Below, in pieces: positions 19,189 to 27,999 of a stretch of 64,000 bases of DNA. The stretch lies in NCBI RefSeq assembly GCF_039831995.1, contig NZ_JBDOIO010000004.1, forward strand, positions 992,001 to 1,056,000, written 5' to 3'. The notes under the pieces were generated by a model. That model was not told the origin of the DNA. It was given only the letters and a program-made list of their open reading frames with translations, and searched no databases. The first letter of the stretch is position 1. Each line of letters begins with the position of its first letter. The translations under genes were made by a program, and so were the position numbers. Source of the stretch: Paenibacillus pabuli. Lineage in GTDB: Bacteria; Bacillota; Bacilli; Paenibacillales; Paenibacillaceae.

Positions 19189-20279
19189 TTCAATTGATGG
19201 AGCAGCTGGCTCCCAAACACCTGGCTGTACCCGATGACCGGATTGGTCTGCAGCTGGGAAGTCTGCAAAAAGAGATAAGTCACGTTCTGGTTGCCCTTGA
19301 TGTGACCGATGAAGTTGTTGAAGAAGCTATTCGAATCGGTGCCAACCTAATCATTGCACATCACGCTATTATTTTCCGGCCGGTAAAATCATTCAGTACG
19401 GATACACCGATGGGGAAATTGTATGAGAAGCTGATCAAGCATGATATTGCCGTATATATCAGTCACACGAATCTGGACGTAGCCGAAGGCGGCATGAATG
19501 ATTGGATGGCTGAAGCAATTGGGATTGAGAGCAAAGAGTCTTTGGAAGACGTACATACAGACCATCTGTACAAGCTGGCTGTATTCGTCCCGCGCACACA
19601 TCATGAACAGGTGCTTCAGGCCATTCTGGAAGCAGGAGCCGGAAGCATTGGTCAATACAGCAAATGCAGTTTCAATACGGAAGGAACGGGAACCTTTGTA
19701 CCAGGAGAAGGAACACAGCCTTTTATCGGTGAACAGGGTCAGCTGGAGCGGGTGGAAGAGATGCGTATTGAGACCATTGTACCGCAAAGCCTGCGGAGCA
19801 AAGTCATACAGGCTATGCTGAAGGCTCATCCATATGAAGAAGTGGCCTATGACCTGTATGCGATGGATTTAAAGGGCCGTACGCTCGGTCTGGGACGTCT
19901 AGGACCCCTCAAGGAACCAAAGACACTGAGTGAGCTAGTAGAGGTCGTGAAGGCCCAATTAAACGTGCCATACGTTCGTGTAGTAGGGGATCTGAACCGG
20001 CAGATCAAAAAGGCGGCAGTCCTTGGTGGTTCAGGAAGCCGCTATACCCTGACTGCTCGCTTCAAGGGGGCCGATGTCATCGTAACGGGAGATATTGATT
20101 ATCACACCGCACATGATGCGCTGATGGCTGGCATGTGCATCATTGATGCTGGGCACAATGCCGAGAAGATCATGAAGCCCAAAACAGCGGACTGGCTGCG
20201 ATCCCGCTTGGCCGATAAGCGATATGAGACTCAAGTGACGGCCTCGGAGGTCAATACGGAAGTATTCCAATTTATGTAG
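19164..20279 (+). CDS. yqfO: Nif3-like dinuclear metal-centre protein (YqfO)
   Basis: This is a Nif3/GTP cyclohydrolase I type 2 family protein of 371 aa. Metal ligands can be seen in IAHHAIIF (near residue 55), SHTNLD (near 97) and GHNAEK (near 330). Between the two Nif3 halves lies the inserted PII-like domain (HPYEEVAYDLYAM is its typical end) found in the long form. The family is widespread but its physiological reaction is unsettled. The start lies inside the end of trmK (25-bp overlap). Confidence 0.92.
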   Translation: MFAKGQTVIQLMEQLAPKHLAVPDDRIGLQLGSLQKEISHVLVALDVTDEVVEEAIRIGANLIIAHHAIIFRPVKSFSTDTPMGKLYEKLIKHDIAVYISHTNLDVAEGGMNDWMAEAIGIESKESLEDVHTDHLYKLAVFVPRTHHEQVLQAILEAGAGSIGQYSKCSFNTEGTGTFVPGEGTQPFIGEQGQLERVEEMRIETIVPQSLRSKVIQAMLKAHPYEEVAYDLYAMDLKGRTLGLGRLGPLKEPKTLSELVEVVKAQLNVPYVRVVGDLNRQIKKAAVLGGSGSRYTLTARFKGADVIVTGDIDYHTAHDALMAGMCIIDAGHNAEKIMKPKTADWLRSRLADKRYETQVTASEVNTEVFQFM

Positions 20280-20315
20280 TAATGTCGGGGTCATCTGTTT
20301 CCAGTAATATTAAGC

Positions 20316-20344
20316 TTGTTTGTAAACCCAAATGCCTGTATACT
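20316..20344 (+). promoter_or_regulatory. Promoter of RNase P RNA gene
   Basis: The -35 box TTGTTT (20316-20321) and -10 box TATACT (20339-20344) are separated by 17 bp. Transcription would begin at about 20351, right at the first paired bases of the RNA. Confidence 0.65.
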
Positions 20345-20350
20345 ATGTAA

Positions 20351-20782
20351 TGTTGTTCGGAAAGCTTGACAGACAATCGCTGGTGGCCTTGTTGCCACGA
20401 GAGGAAAGTCCGGGCTCCACAGGGCAGGATGCTGGATAACGTCCAGTCAGCGCGAGTTGAAGGATAGTGCCACAGAAATGGACCGCCGATGGCCGGATTT
20501 TCCGGCACAGGCAAGGATGGAACCGAGGTGTAAGAGACCCCGAGGAACGCTGGTGACTTCGTTCCTGGTAAACCCCATCTGGAGCAAGACCTAATGGGAC
20601 ACAGTCGACTCTTCGGAGGAGACAGCCTTAGCCCGAGGTGTGTCTAGGTTGGTCGCTTGAGCTGTGCAGCAATGTATGGCCTAGATAGATGATTGTCGCT
20701 TGTGGTGGGAGGGTAGTTCCCGTTTGAACCACGAAGAGCACAGAACCCGGCTTACGGTAAGCTTTCCAAACTGCAACAACAT
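20351..20782 (+). ncRNA. rnpB: RNase P RNA, class A-like
   Basis: This is the catalytic RNA of ribonuclease P, which removes tRNA 5' leaders. Universal core segments are GAGGAAAGTCCGGGCTCCA at 20400 and ACAGAACCCGGCTTAC near 20741. The closing helix pairs GGAAAGCTT (20359) with AAGCTTTCC (20760). CAGGGCAGGATGCTGG and TAACG next to the first core segment fit the class A (E. coli-like) layout, not the B. subtilis class B layout. The ends are estimated from the outermost pairing (TGTTGTT with AACAACA) and the promoter. Confidence 0.93.
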
Positions 20783-20833
20783 GTACTGAACTACTTACTG
20801 AGTATGTAATTGTACTTTTAAAATTAAAACATC

Positions 20834-20880
20834 AATAAGGCGACAGAAACCGATGATCTCGGATCTGCCGCCTTATTTTT
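20834..20880. terminator. Bidirectional terminator
   Basis: ATAAGGCG pairs with CGCCTTAT, extended by CAGA/TCTG and CCGA/TCGG, and eight T follow. It can end rnpB on the + strand and the aminotransferase on the - strand. Confidence 0.8.
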
Positions 20881-20937
20881 TTTGAACTAATTTGGTTATG
20901 AGTGAACAGTACTCATAATACAGTTAATGACAGTTTA

Positions 20938-22167
20938 TTACAGTGTAACCGCGGTATCGGATTGTATAGAAGCATGCCAGCGCTGAATTGCCCGATCCAT
21001 ACGTTCAACGGCTTCAGGAAGCAGGTCAGGGTCTGTATGCGTGAAATTGATACGCATCCGGTTCAGTTCAGGAGTCCCCGCATAGAAGGAATCACCTGGG
21101 ACAATACACACTTTTTCCTGGATACCGTAAGTAAACAAATTGCTGGCTGCCATTGCTTCAGGCAGTTCTAACCACAGGAACATGCCGCCTTGTGGGGAGT
21201 TCCAAGTGATACCTTCCCAAGCCTTCTCAGTCATAAGTGAAGTCATGGTATGCATCCGTTTGGCGTAGTCTTTGGAAATACTGCGAATATGTCCATCAAG
21301 ATCAAACGTTTCGAGCAAGGCATGAAGAGCTCTCTGGTCGATGCTGCTGGAATGCAGATCGGCTCCCTGTTTCGCTCGTGCAGCGATCTTAACAATATCT
21401 GCAGAAGCAAGAATCCAACCCGTACGAAGGCCTGGGGCTACGGTTTTGGAGAATGTGCTGGTATAGATGACGTTGGATGGTCCATCATAGGACGCTGCAT
21501 CCAGTTCGACGAGCGAAGGTGCATCCAATTGTTCCGGATTGAAACGGATTTCGCCATATGGATCGTCCTCCAGAATAAGTACTCCATATTTGCGACAGAG
21601 GTCAACAGCCTGCTGTCTTCTGGTGCGACTCCATACTTTGCCTGATGGATTGGAAAACGTTGGATTAATGTAAACCAGTTTCGGTTGATGCCGTTTTAAC
21701 TGTTCTTCAAGGGATTCAGGGAGCATACCCTCTTCATCACAGGCTACACCATGAGATTCGGCCTGATAGGAATGGATAACTTGAAGAGCAGCCAGGTAGG
21801 TTGGTGATTCAACCAGTACACTGTCACCCGGATCAAGCAGAATTCGGCAGACCAGATCTATGGATTGCTGTGATCCTGTAGTCAGGAGCATATGATCGGG
21901 GGAAGCGGGAATGCCCTTGGATTCCAGACGCTCGGCAATTTTGGCACGAAGCGGTCTATAGCCTTCCGTTTCTGCATATTGAAGGGCAGCGGCGCCGCTC
22001 ATAAACACCTGTTGATACGCGTCACGTATAGCTTCAACCGGGAATGATGACTGTGCTGGCAAACCTCCGGCAAGGGATATCATTCCGGGCGCCTGAGCGG
22101 CCTGAAGCATGTCGCGAACGACAGAGGACGGGGTGTTTAAAGCCATTTTGGACCAAGGGATACTCAT
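20938..22167 (-). CDS. PLP-dependent aminotransferase, class I/II (2-aminoadipate aminotransferase-like)
   Basis: This fold-type I aminotransferase has 409 aa. The PLP-binding lysine lies in YTSTFSKTVAPGLRTGW, and TGSQQSIDLVCR, NPTFSNPSGKVW and the substrate-arginine region RMRINFTH are all in place. It most resembles the LysN/2-aminoadipate group that is related to the catalytic half of MocR regulators. The substrate cannot be read from sequence. It is divergent from a MocR-type regulator with four shared operator-like repeats between them, so that regulator very likely controls it. RBS GGAGATG precedes the start on the minus strand. Confidence 0.9.
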   Translation of the reverse strand: MSIPWSKMALNTPSSVVRDMLQAAQAPGMISLAGGLPAQSSFPVEAIRDAYQQVFMSGAAALQYAETEGYRPLRAKIAERLESKGIPASPDHMLLTTGSQQSIDLVCRILLDPGDSVLVESPTYLAALQVIHSYQAESHGVACDEEGMLPESLEEQLKRHQPKLVYINPTFSNPSGKVWSRTRRQQAVDLCRKYGVLILEDDPYGEIRFNPEQLDAPSLVELDAASYDGPSNVIYTSTFSKTVAPGLRTGWILASADIVKIAARAKQGADLHSSSIDQRALHALLETFDLDGHIRSISKDYAKRMHTMTSLMTEKAWEGITWNSPQGGMFLWLELPEAMAASNLFTYGIQEKVCIVPGDSFYAGTPELNRMRINFTHTDPDLLPEAVERMDRAIQRWHASIQSDTAVTL

Positions 22168-22181
22168 CGTGTTCTCATCTC

Positions 22182-22260
22182 CTGTTATTCACTGTTATAC
22201 TGATATTATAAACTATAATAGCCGGAATGCTATATAACAGTAAAATGTGGATGATAACAG
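22182..22260. promoter_or_regulatory. Divergent promoter region with four CTGTTAT half-sites
   Basis: CTGTTAT occurs at 22182-22188 and 22192-22198 (10 bp apart), and its reverse complement ATAACAG at 22234-22240 and 22254-22260 (20 bp apart). Between the pairs are back-to-back -10 boxes: TATAAT at 22214-22219 on the + strand and its minus-strand counterpart at 22205-22210. The -35 regions are poor. This fits binding by the adjacent MocR protein, as that family is known to recognise spaced direct repeats. Confidence 0.7.
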
Positions 22261-22276
22261 TTGGGGGAGCGGGCAG

Positions 22277-23797
22277 ATGCACATCGAATTGAAACGGGGA
22301 AGCAGCACCAAATTGTATATTCAAATCGCACTTACACTCGCAGACCGGATCCGTTCGGGTTTGATTGAGCCGGGAACACGTCTGCCATCTGTACGGAAAA
22401 TGACCGCGGATCTGGGAGTAAGTCTGGTCACCGTGTCTAAGGCGTATGCCGAACTTGAGGCCATTCAACTGATAACCTGTTCACAGGGAAAAGGATGCTA
22501 TGTACGCGGGGCTCAGGAGATGGATAAAACGCAGGATCTTGAGAAAAACCAGCAATCAGATCGAAATCACGATAATAACACCCCATGGAACTGGCAAATG
22601 GCACTTGTGGATTATTTGCCGCGTGCACAGCTTTGGCGGCACTTTGATGCTTCTCCTCAGGTTCAGTATGAACTGCATATGTCAGCCATCCAGCCTGAGC
22701 TGCTGCCAACGACTGAAATTATCAATAGTGCCTACCGGCTATCCTCCGACCATCCTGAACGCATGGCAGCGTACGGCTCTTTTCAGGGGGATCGTGAGCT
22801 GCGCCAGACCTTTGCAGGCCATTTTGCCGAAAGGGGTCTGCAAGTCACCCCGGAGCGGATGCTGATTACGAGTGGTACACAGCAGGGAATCGACTTAGTC
22901 GCTCGCACCTTCGTGGGGCCTGGAGATGTGGTATACATGGAGGCTCCTACATACACGGGTGCAATTGATGTATTTACGAGCAGGGGAGCCAAAATCATTA
23001 CTGTGCCGATGGACAGTGAAGGCATGCGTATTGATCTGTTGACACGCCTCTGCGACACGTACCCGCCGAAGTTGATTTATACCATTCCTACGTACCACAA
23101 TCCGACAGGTGTAACGATGAGTGCCAGAAGACGGGCACAATTGTTGAATCTGGCCCAAAGTTATCATTGTCTCATTTTGGAGGATGATCCATTTGCCGAT
23201 CTGTACTTCCGGGATTCTCCTCCCGCGTCTATTAAATCGATGGATGTTACAGGGCATGTCGTTTATATAAAAAGTTTCAGCAAGGTACTGTCTCCAGGTT
23301 GCCGCGTAGCCTGTGCAATCGCTGAAGGGAGTGTGCTGACCCGTTTGGTGGCAGCCAAATCCACAGCGGATCTGGGCAGTCCTCTGCTCACACAAAAGGC
23401 ACTTCAATCCTTCATTCAGCATCAGTATAGCTCCTATATCGTTCGATTGCGCGAAGAGCTGTACGCCAGGCTTCAGGCCGCATCCGATGTTCTGGAGGAA
23501 CACGGTGTGCCGGGCATGTACTGGGTCCTGCCTGAAGGCGGCTTGAATCTGTGGCTCCAGCTGCCGGATGGTCTGGATATGCGAGAGCTGCACCGTCAGT
23601 CTCTGGCCGCAGGGGTTTCTTTTCTGCCGGGATCAGCTTGCTACGTAGGTGAGACGGATACGGCAAGCTTGCGAATTTGCTTCACGGTAACGAATCTGAA
23701 CAGGTTATGTGAAGGGCTTCGTGTGTTGTGCGGTGTTATTCAGAGGGTCATGCCTCAGCAGGGTGGGGCAACGGCGGACAGGCTGCCGCTCATTTAA
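22277..23797 (+). CDS. MocR-family GntR regulator with aminotransferase domain
   Basis: This 506-aa protein has an N-terminal GntR winged helix-turn-helix (residues ~8-75, PSVRKMTADLGVSLVTVSKA) linked to a complete fold-type I aminotransferase-like domain. The PLP lysine is in YIKSFSKVLSPGCRVA. MocR proteins such as GabR and PdxR use PLP adducts as effectors. A start at 22247 is in frame, but TTGGGGGAGCGGG sits correctly before the ATG at 22277. It is transcribed away from an aminotransferase related to its own C-terminal domain. The effector is unknown. Confidence 0.92.
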   Translation: MHIELKRGSSTKLYIQIALTLADRIRSGLIEPGTRLPSVRKMTADLGVSLVTVSKAYAELEAIQLITCSQGKGCYVRGAQEMDKTQDLEKNQQSDRNHDNNTPWNWQMALVDYLPRAQLWRHFDASPQVQYELHMSAIQPELLPTTEIINSAYRLSSDHPERMAAYGSFQGDRELRQTFAGHFAERGLQVTPERMLITSGTQQGIDLVARTFVGPGDVVYMEAPTYTGAIDVFTSRGAKIITVPMDSEGMRIDLLTRLCDTYPPKLIYTIPTYHNPTGVTMSARRRAQLLNLAQSYHCLILEDDPFADLYFRDSPPASIKSMDVTGHVVYIKSFSKVLSPGCRVACAIAEGSVLTRLVAAKSTADLGSPLLTQKALQSFIQHQYSSYIVRLREELYARLQAASDVLEEHGVPGMYWVLPEGGLNLWLQLPDGLDMRELHRQSLAAGVSFLPGSACYVGETDTASLRICFTVTNLNRLCEGLRVLCGVIQRVMPQQGGATADRLPLI

Positions 23798-23882
23798 TTT
23801 TCCGGAACAAGGACATACATCCAATCCACTTTCGTCCTGATGCAATACGTTATAGTATCACTTGAAAGGGAGTTGGTTTGAA

Positions 23883-24140
23883 ATGAACCATTACTGTCCA
23901 CCGCTTTGCCCGATTGTATGTGACCCGATCCAGGTTGTTGAGGATTACTACGTTCCACAGATCGTACCTGTCATCCACCCGATTGAAGTCATCAAAAAAA
24001 CGCACTGTGTGCCGATTCATCATCACATGTATCCTGTCGTTGTCAAAGAAGAAGATCCTTGCTATGTATCCAGCCATAACGGCAAGAAAAAATCCGTGAA
24101 AAAATCAGGCAAAGCCCGCACAACGTCCCGCAAACGCTAG
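23883..24140 (+). CDS. CotD-like inner spore coat protein
   Basis: This 85-aa protein is rich in Cys, His, Pro and Val at the N-terminus (MNHYCPPLCPIVCDPIQVV) and has a His-rich middle (HCVPIHHHMYPVVV). It ends with a strongly basic tail (KKKSVKKSGKARTTSRKR). The Cys/His/Pro pattern with PVIHP resembles CotD of B. subtilis, an inner coat protein made under SigK. AAAGGGAG precedes the ATG at 23883. The assignment rests on composition and short motifs, so moderate confidence. Confidence 0.7.
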   Translation: MNHYCPPLCPIVCDPIQVVEDYYVPQIVPVIHPIEVIKKTHCVPIHHHMYPVVVKEEDPCYVSSHNGKKKSVKKSGKARTTSRKR

Positions 24141-24176
24141 TTGCAGCGGGTGCCCCGGGGAAATAGAGAACAGCTT

Positions 24177-24220
24177 AAAAAGCAGCATACGCCCCGGGGC
24201 GCAGCTGCTTTTGTTTTTTT
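24177..24220 (+). terminator. Terminator between CotD-like gene and protease
   Basis: AAAAGCAGC pairs with GCTGCTTTT around CGCCCCGGGGCG, followed by GTTTTTTT. It lies between convergent genes. Confidence 0.75.
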
Positions 24221-24256
24221 ATACCAAGCTAACTCGGAGAACAATCAACGAAATGG

Positions 24257-26137
24257 CTACTTGTTATATTTTTTCATGGTGTTATCCATCTGCTGCCTCA
24301 CATGTTGAGGCCAGAACTGTAGAGGTGCACTGTTGCTTGAAGCAGCCTGAAGGGCCTTGTAAACATCGACCTGTCCATAACCATAATACTTGTCGTGGCC
24401 GGGGTCGCCTAGGTCAATGACACTCTGACGCATCAGATCCATGACTTCCGTATTGGTTAGATCCGGATTTAACGAACGAATTAACCCTGCAAGTGCAGCG
24501 ACATGGGGACTGGCCATGGACGTTCCGGACAAGGCGGCATATTGATTATTGGGATAGGTGCTTGCGATGCTGGTGCCTGGCGCCATCACATCCACATAAT
24601 CCCCATAGTTGGAGTACGAAGCCTTATTCATATCCGGATCAGTGGCCGAGACGGCGAACACCTCGGGATAAGCGGCAGGATATCCAGGCCGTTCGGTGTT
24701 ATCATTCCCGGTTGCAGCAATCAGGACAATATCGCGATCAAAGGCATACTTGATGGCATCATGCAGAAATTGGGCATCTGCATAGTTGCCCAGACTCATG
24801 TTAATGACCTTAGCGCCATGGTCTGCAGCCCAAATAATGCCTTCGGCCACAGCATATGTGGTTCCTGAACCTGAATTGTCCAGCACCTTCACAGGGAGAA
24901 CCTTGTTATACCAGCTCATCCCCGCCACGCCTTCACTGTTATTAACAATAGCACCAATGATTCCGGCTACATGTGTACCATGCCCTACATCATCAAGTGG
25001 TTTGCTCTTAGGATCAACCACGTTATATCCCTCCAGCAGCTTGCCCTTCAGATCCGGGTGATTCAGATCTACCCCGGTATCCACTACTGCAACAATAACG
25101 TCTTCTTTTCCTTTGGTTATATTCCAGCCCCGATTGGTTTCAATGGCGGGGAGATTCCATTGATAATCGGTGAACAAAATATCGTTGGGAATCGTTACAT
25201 CCGTATCGGTTTGTTCAGGTGCAGTCTCATTGGTTAAATACATGTAGTGGGGTTCCATATACAGTGGATTCCATTTGCGTTCAAAATAGGCATGCAGCTG
25301 CTCGTAGTTCATGTGTTCTGATCGAAAAACATAAGTGTATCCCAGCTTACGCGCAGATTGGGTACGTAAATCGGATTTGATGATTCGCATATCCCGTTCA
25401 CCCGGCTCCTGTCGGAAACGAATAACGATTTCATTTTCGTAGAAATGGCTGGCATTGGCATTATCATGACCTGTTTTTACAGTGACTTCGTTAAGGGTAT
25501 CAGGGTGAACGGATTCGATTTTGAATTTGCCCTCACGTGGGTAAGGAATCATACGCAGATTTTTGCGCTGATGTTGTTCCACCGCATTCAGGACACTTTG
25601 GCTAAAGAGTGCAATAACCGCTTTGTTCCCGTCCTTGGAGGGGATTCCCATGACGAAGTATTTTTCTTTGCCTAAGGGAAATGAGGAAGATTCAAAGCTT
25701 TGACGTTTCATAACAGCTTTTTTCGCAAGGTTAAGGGAGTGCGCCAGTTTTTGCTGCTCCACTTTGCTTCCTTCACCAGATGCTTTAGCGAAATGTTTGC
25801 TGATGGAGCTTTTCGTATCCAGCACATCAATGGCACGGATATGATCGTGTGTACGCTGTAAATCCTGAACGTAACGACCAAACTCGGCCTCATTCATTGA
25901 GGTGCTCTTTTCGAGCATTAACCTCAGATGCTGCTTGGCATCCATACGAGTCAACAAGTCTGTCGCTTTCACATCCTGTACTTTTAAACGCTGTTTGTTC
26001 GCATGTTCCTCATGAGGAGCATCGTGCATGGCACTCGGCTCAGGTGCAGGACGGTTGGATGTCGGAAGCAGCAAGGTCAGCGCAAGTGCTCCTGCACCAG
26101 CGGCAATGGCCCAGTTTATCCATTTAGGTCTGGACAT
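24257..26137 (-). CDS. Membrane-anchored subtilisin-like serine protease (S8)
   Basis: This 626-aa S8 protease has the full catalytic triad: D353 in VAVVDTGVDLNHPD, H386 in GHGTHVAGI and S540 in GTSMASPH, plus the oxyanion Asn in ATGNDN. A hydrophobic signal/anchor (residues 8-25, INWAIAAGAGALALTLLLP) starts the protein. About 300 residues then precede the catalytic core, far longer than a simple I9 propeptide. The stretch near 235-300 (FRQEPGERDMRIIKSDLR onward) resembles a fervidolysin-like propeptide. RBS GGAGG lies 10 bp before the start. It stands alone, so its target is unknown. Confidence 0.92.
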   Translation of the reverse strand: MSRPKWINWAIAAGAGALALTLLLPTSNRPAPEPSAMHDAPHEEHANKQRLKVQDVKATDLLTRMDAKQHLRLMLEKSTSMNEAEFGRYVQDLQRTHDHIRAIDVLDTKSSISKHFAKASGEGSKVEQQKLAHSLNLAKKAVMKRQSFESSSFPLGKEKYFVMGIPSKDGNKAVIALFSQSVLNAVEQHQRKNLRMIPYPREGKFKIESVHPDTLNEVTVKTGHDNANASHFYENEIVIRFRQEPGERDMRIIKSDLRTQSARKLGYTYVFRSEHMNYEQLHAYFERKWNPLYMEPHYMYLTNETAPEQTDTDVTIPNDILFTDYQWNLPAIETNRGWNITKGKEDVIVAVVDTGVDLNHPDLKGKLLEGYNVVDPKSKPLDDVGHGTHVAGIIGAIVNNSEGVAGMSWYNKVLPVKVLDNSGSGTTYAVAEGIIWAADHGAKVINMSLGNYADAQFLHDAIKYAFDRDIVLIAATGNDNTERPGYPAAYPEVFAVSATDPDMNKASYSNYGDYVDVMAPGTSIASTYPNNQYAALSGTSMASPHVAALAGLIRSLNPDLTNTEVMDLMRQSVIDLGDPGHDKYYGYGQVDVYKALQAASSNSAPLQFWPQHVRQQMDNTMKKYNK

Positions 26138-26426
26138 GGGGGATGTAACCTCCTCTTGTATTTTGGACAGCAGTCATGAGAGTTTCCTGTATTCATCGTT
26201 GTCCTTGGCATAGTTCTATCGTTAGGAAAAGCGGTTATTTTTATGCAGGTGAAAACGGAGCAGACTTCGCTTAATGGGTAAGGATCGTGGCGGTTATGTA
26301 AAGGATGATTAAGGGATACCGCTCGTCATCTTTTTATGGTAGGATAGTAGCTGAGAATTCAAGGTCAGGGGACAACCACCGTGGCCGACCTATATGTAAG
26401 GACTTATTTAAGGGGGAGCTACCTTT

Positions 26427-26933
26427 ATGTCAGCAGCCAATGTACAGAAAACTTGTGAGTCAACTAGGGAAAAGTTAAAACCTGCTATCGATCGGATCGA
26501 ACAATTTTTGAATGAAAATGCCTTGCCTGAACTGGATCAGAATCAGACTGAGGAATCAACAACCTTCTACAAAGGATTTCTTTCGGATCTCCGTCATTTG
26601 CTTGTTTTTTCTGAAGTTTCTTACGAAAAACTTGGCGTTGTGCTGCGTCGTGCCAATTTCGATGTCGATTTTGCCGAAAAGGCTCTCTATAATACGTATC
26701 ATCAATGCGTAAATAGCTTTTTCTATCCGAAAAATGAATGTTATTCCGAAGATGGAAGATATGCGTACACAGGTCAGGATGCTATTCGCTTCCGCGACAA
26801 GCCAGTTCGTGCAGTGCGCGATGTTATTCTTGAAATTTCCAAAACGTATGAAGAACTGCGTGATGATCTGGCCTATTATGAAAGTGACTATTTGACCCAG
26901 CGCCGGATGCAGAATCAACGCAACCACGCATAG
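26427..26933 (+). CDS. YpuI-family protein (DUF3907)
   Basis: This 168-aa cytosolic protein resembles B. subtilis YpuI, best seen in YHQCVNSFFYPKNE and YAYTGQDAIRFRDKP. It is helical throughout, with a Tyr-rich C-terminal helix (LRDDLAYYESDYLTQRRM). The family has no established function. Start ATG 26427 follows AAGGGGGAGC. A hairpin terminator follows immediately. Confidence 0.8.
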   Translation: MSAANVQKTCESTREKLKPAIDRIEQFLNENALPELDQNQTEESTTFYKGFLSDLRHLLVFSEVSYEKLGVVLRRANFDVDFAEKALYNTYHQCVNSFFYPKNECYSEDGRYAYTGQDAIRFRDKPVRAVRDVILEISKTYEELRDDLAYYESDYLTQRRMQNQRNHA

Positions 26934-26966
26934 TTCAACGTCTAACTGATTATATAAAATGGATGA

Positions 26967-26994
26967 AACCGCCAGCAATGGCGGTTTTTTTGGC
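26967..26994 (+). terminator. Terminator
   Basis: AACCGCC pairs with GGCGGTT, loop AGCAAT, then seven T. It ends the YpuI-like transcript. Confidence 0.85.
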
Positions 26995-27101
26995 GTTTCC
27001 GAACAAGAAAAGAGTGCCTGATTTCATGTCATCATCTGACATCTCGCCAGAGAATAGCCGATTTACGCTGGGGAGACAATAGATGTCGAGGTGATAAATA
27101 A

Positions 27102-27320
27102 ATGAGCCAAGACAAGCCAATTGTCAAATGCAGTGTGTCCAACTGTCATTTCTGGGGAGAAAACAATTTCTGCCATGCAGATGCCATCATGATTGACATT
27201 GACCAACATGCTACCCGTCGCTTGCATGAAGAATTCGCAGGAGAAACGTTTGATTCGGATCATCAGGATCATGCACGTACTTCTTCAGCGACATGCTGTC
27301 ACACATTCAAACCCAAATGA
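27102..27320 (+). CDS. DUF1540 domain protein, cysteine-rich
   Basis: This 72-aa protein has the DUF1540 pattern: KCSVSNCHFWGENNFCHADAI, then a late CCHTF, giving conserved cysteines and histidines that suggest metal binding. The domain is common in spore-forming Bacillota and its role is unknown. GAGGTGATAA precedes the ATG. It is followed 37 bp later by a small membrane protein. Confidence 0.85.
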   Translation: MSQDKPIVKCSVSNCHFWGENNFCHADAIMIDIDQHATRRLHEEFAGETFDSDHQDHARTSSATCCHTFKPK

Positions 27321-27357
27321 GCAGTCATCCCTATATTCATAATGGAGGTGCTTTGAA

Positions 27358-27774
27358 GTGAAGAATGACCATAAAGAGGATTATCCATTTCATCGTTCCA
27401 AAACTGCCACCCCCGCCAATGTGAAGAAGCGTGACCGTGTGGATTATCCACGACGTGAACATCGCGAGGAGTACGGCGCAGAGGTAGCTCCTCCGGCTTC
27501 TGTTCGTACAGAACGCAAGGAACCTGCTGCAGCAGCCCCAGAAAAGCATGAAGCTGACCGCGTTATGGAGTCAACCGGTAAAGTTTCCGCTTATATTGGG
27601 CTTGCATGCGGGATCGCGTCCTTGTTCATGTGGTCTATCGTACTTGGTCCAGCTGCAGCCGTGCTTGGTTACTATGCTTATGTAAACGGGCGTAAAACAG
27701 CCGGAGCCTGGTCCATTGGACTTGGCGCACTGGCAACGATCAGTTATTTCTTCATGATTCCATTTGCCCGTTAA
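27358..27774 (+). CDS. Small membrane protein with two C-terminal helices (DUF4190-like)
   Basis: This 138-aa protein has a charged, probably disordered cytosolic N-terminal half (Lys/Arg/Glu/Pro/Ala rich). Two hydrophobic helices follow: ISAYIGLACGIASLF-like near residue 80 and IGLGALATISYFFMIPF at the end, separated by YYAYVNGRKTAGAWS. That helix-GRK-helix layout resembles DUF4190-type proteins. GTG 27358 is chosen because GGAGGTG sits 7 bp upstream and the nearby TTG runs into a stop. Function unknown. Confidence 0.75.
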   Translation: MKNDHKEDYPFHRSKTATPANVKKRDRVDYPRREHREEYGAEVAPPASVRTERKEPAAAAPEKHEADRVMESTGKVSAYIGLACGIASLFMWSIVLGPAAAVLGYYAYVNGRKTAGAWSIGLGALATISYFFMIPFAR

Positions 27775-27833
27775 ATTCAGGCTTGACGAATACCTGATTA
27801 GCCAGGGATTTCATCTGAATATTGCATATCTTC

Positions 27834-27878
27834 ACCTTCTCCCTTCCCGTAAATACGGGATATGGGCGAAGGTTTTTC
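27834..27878 (+). terminator. Terminator
   Basis: ACCTTC, CCC and CCCGT pair in order with ACGGG, GGG and GAAGGT, followed by TTTTT. Confidence 0.8.
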
Positions 27879-27999
27879 GTTTTTGCGCAAACAAAAGGTT
27901 AAGATTGGTTTATTTTTCTGAAAACCATGGCAGATTTTTGTAAAACGATGTAGAATATAGGCATAATATACGTTTATTTATACGGGAGTGGGAAAACAG

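Noticed and set aside
24151..24200. Two CCCCGGGG palindromes as a possible operator
   Set aside because: The second is the inner stem of the terminator hairpin and the first lies just after the coat-protein stop; a simple terminator explanation is enough.
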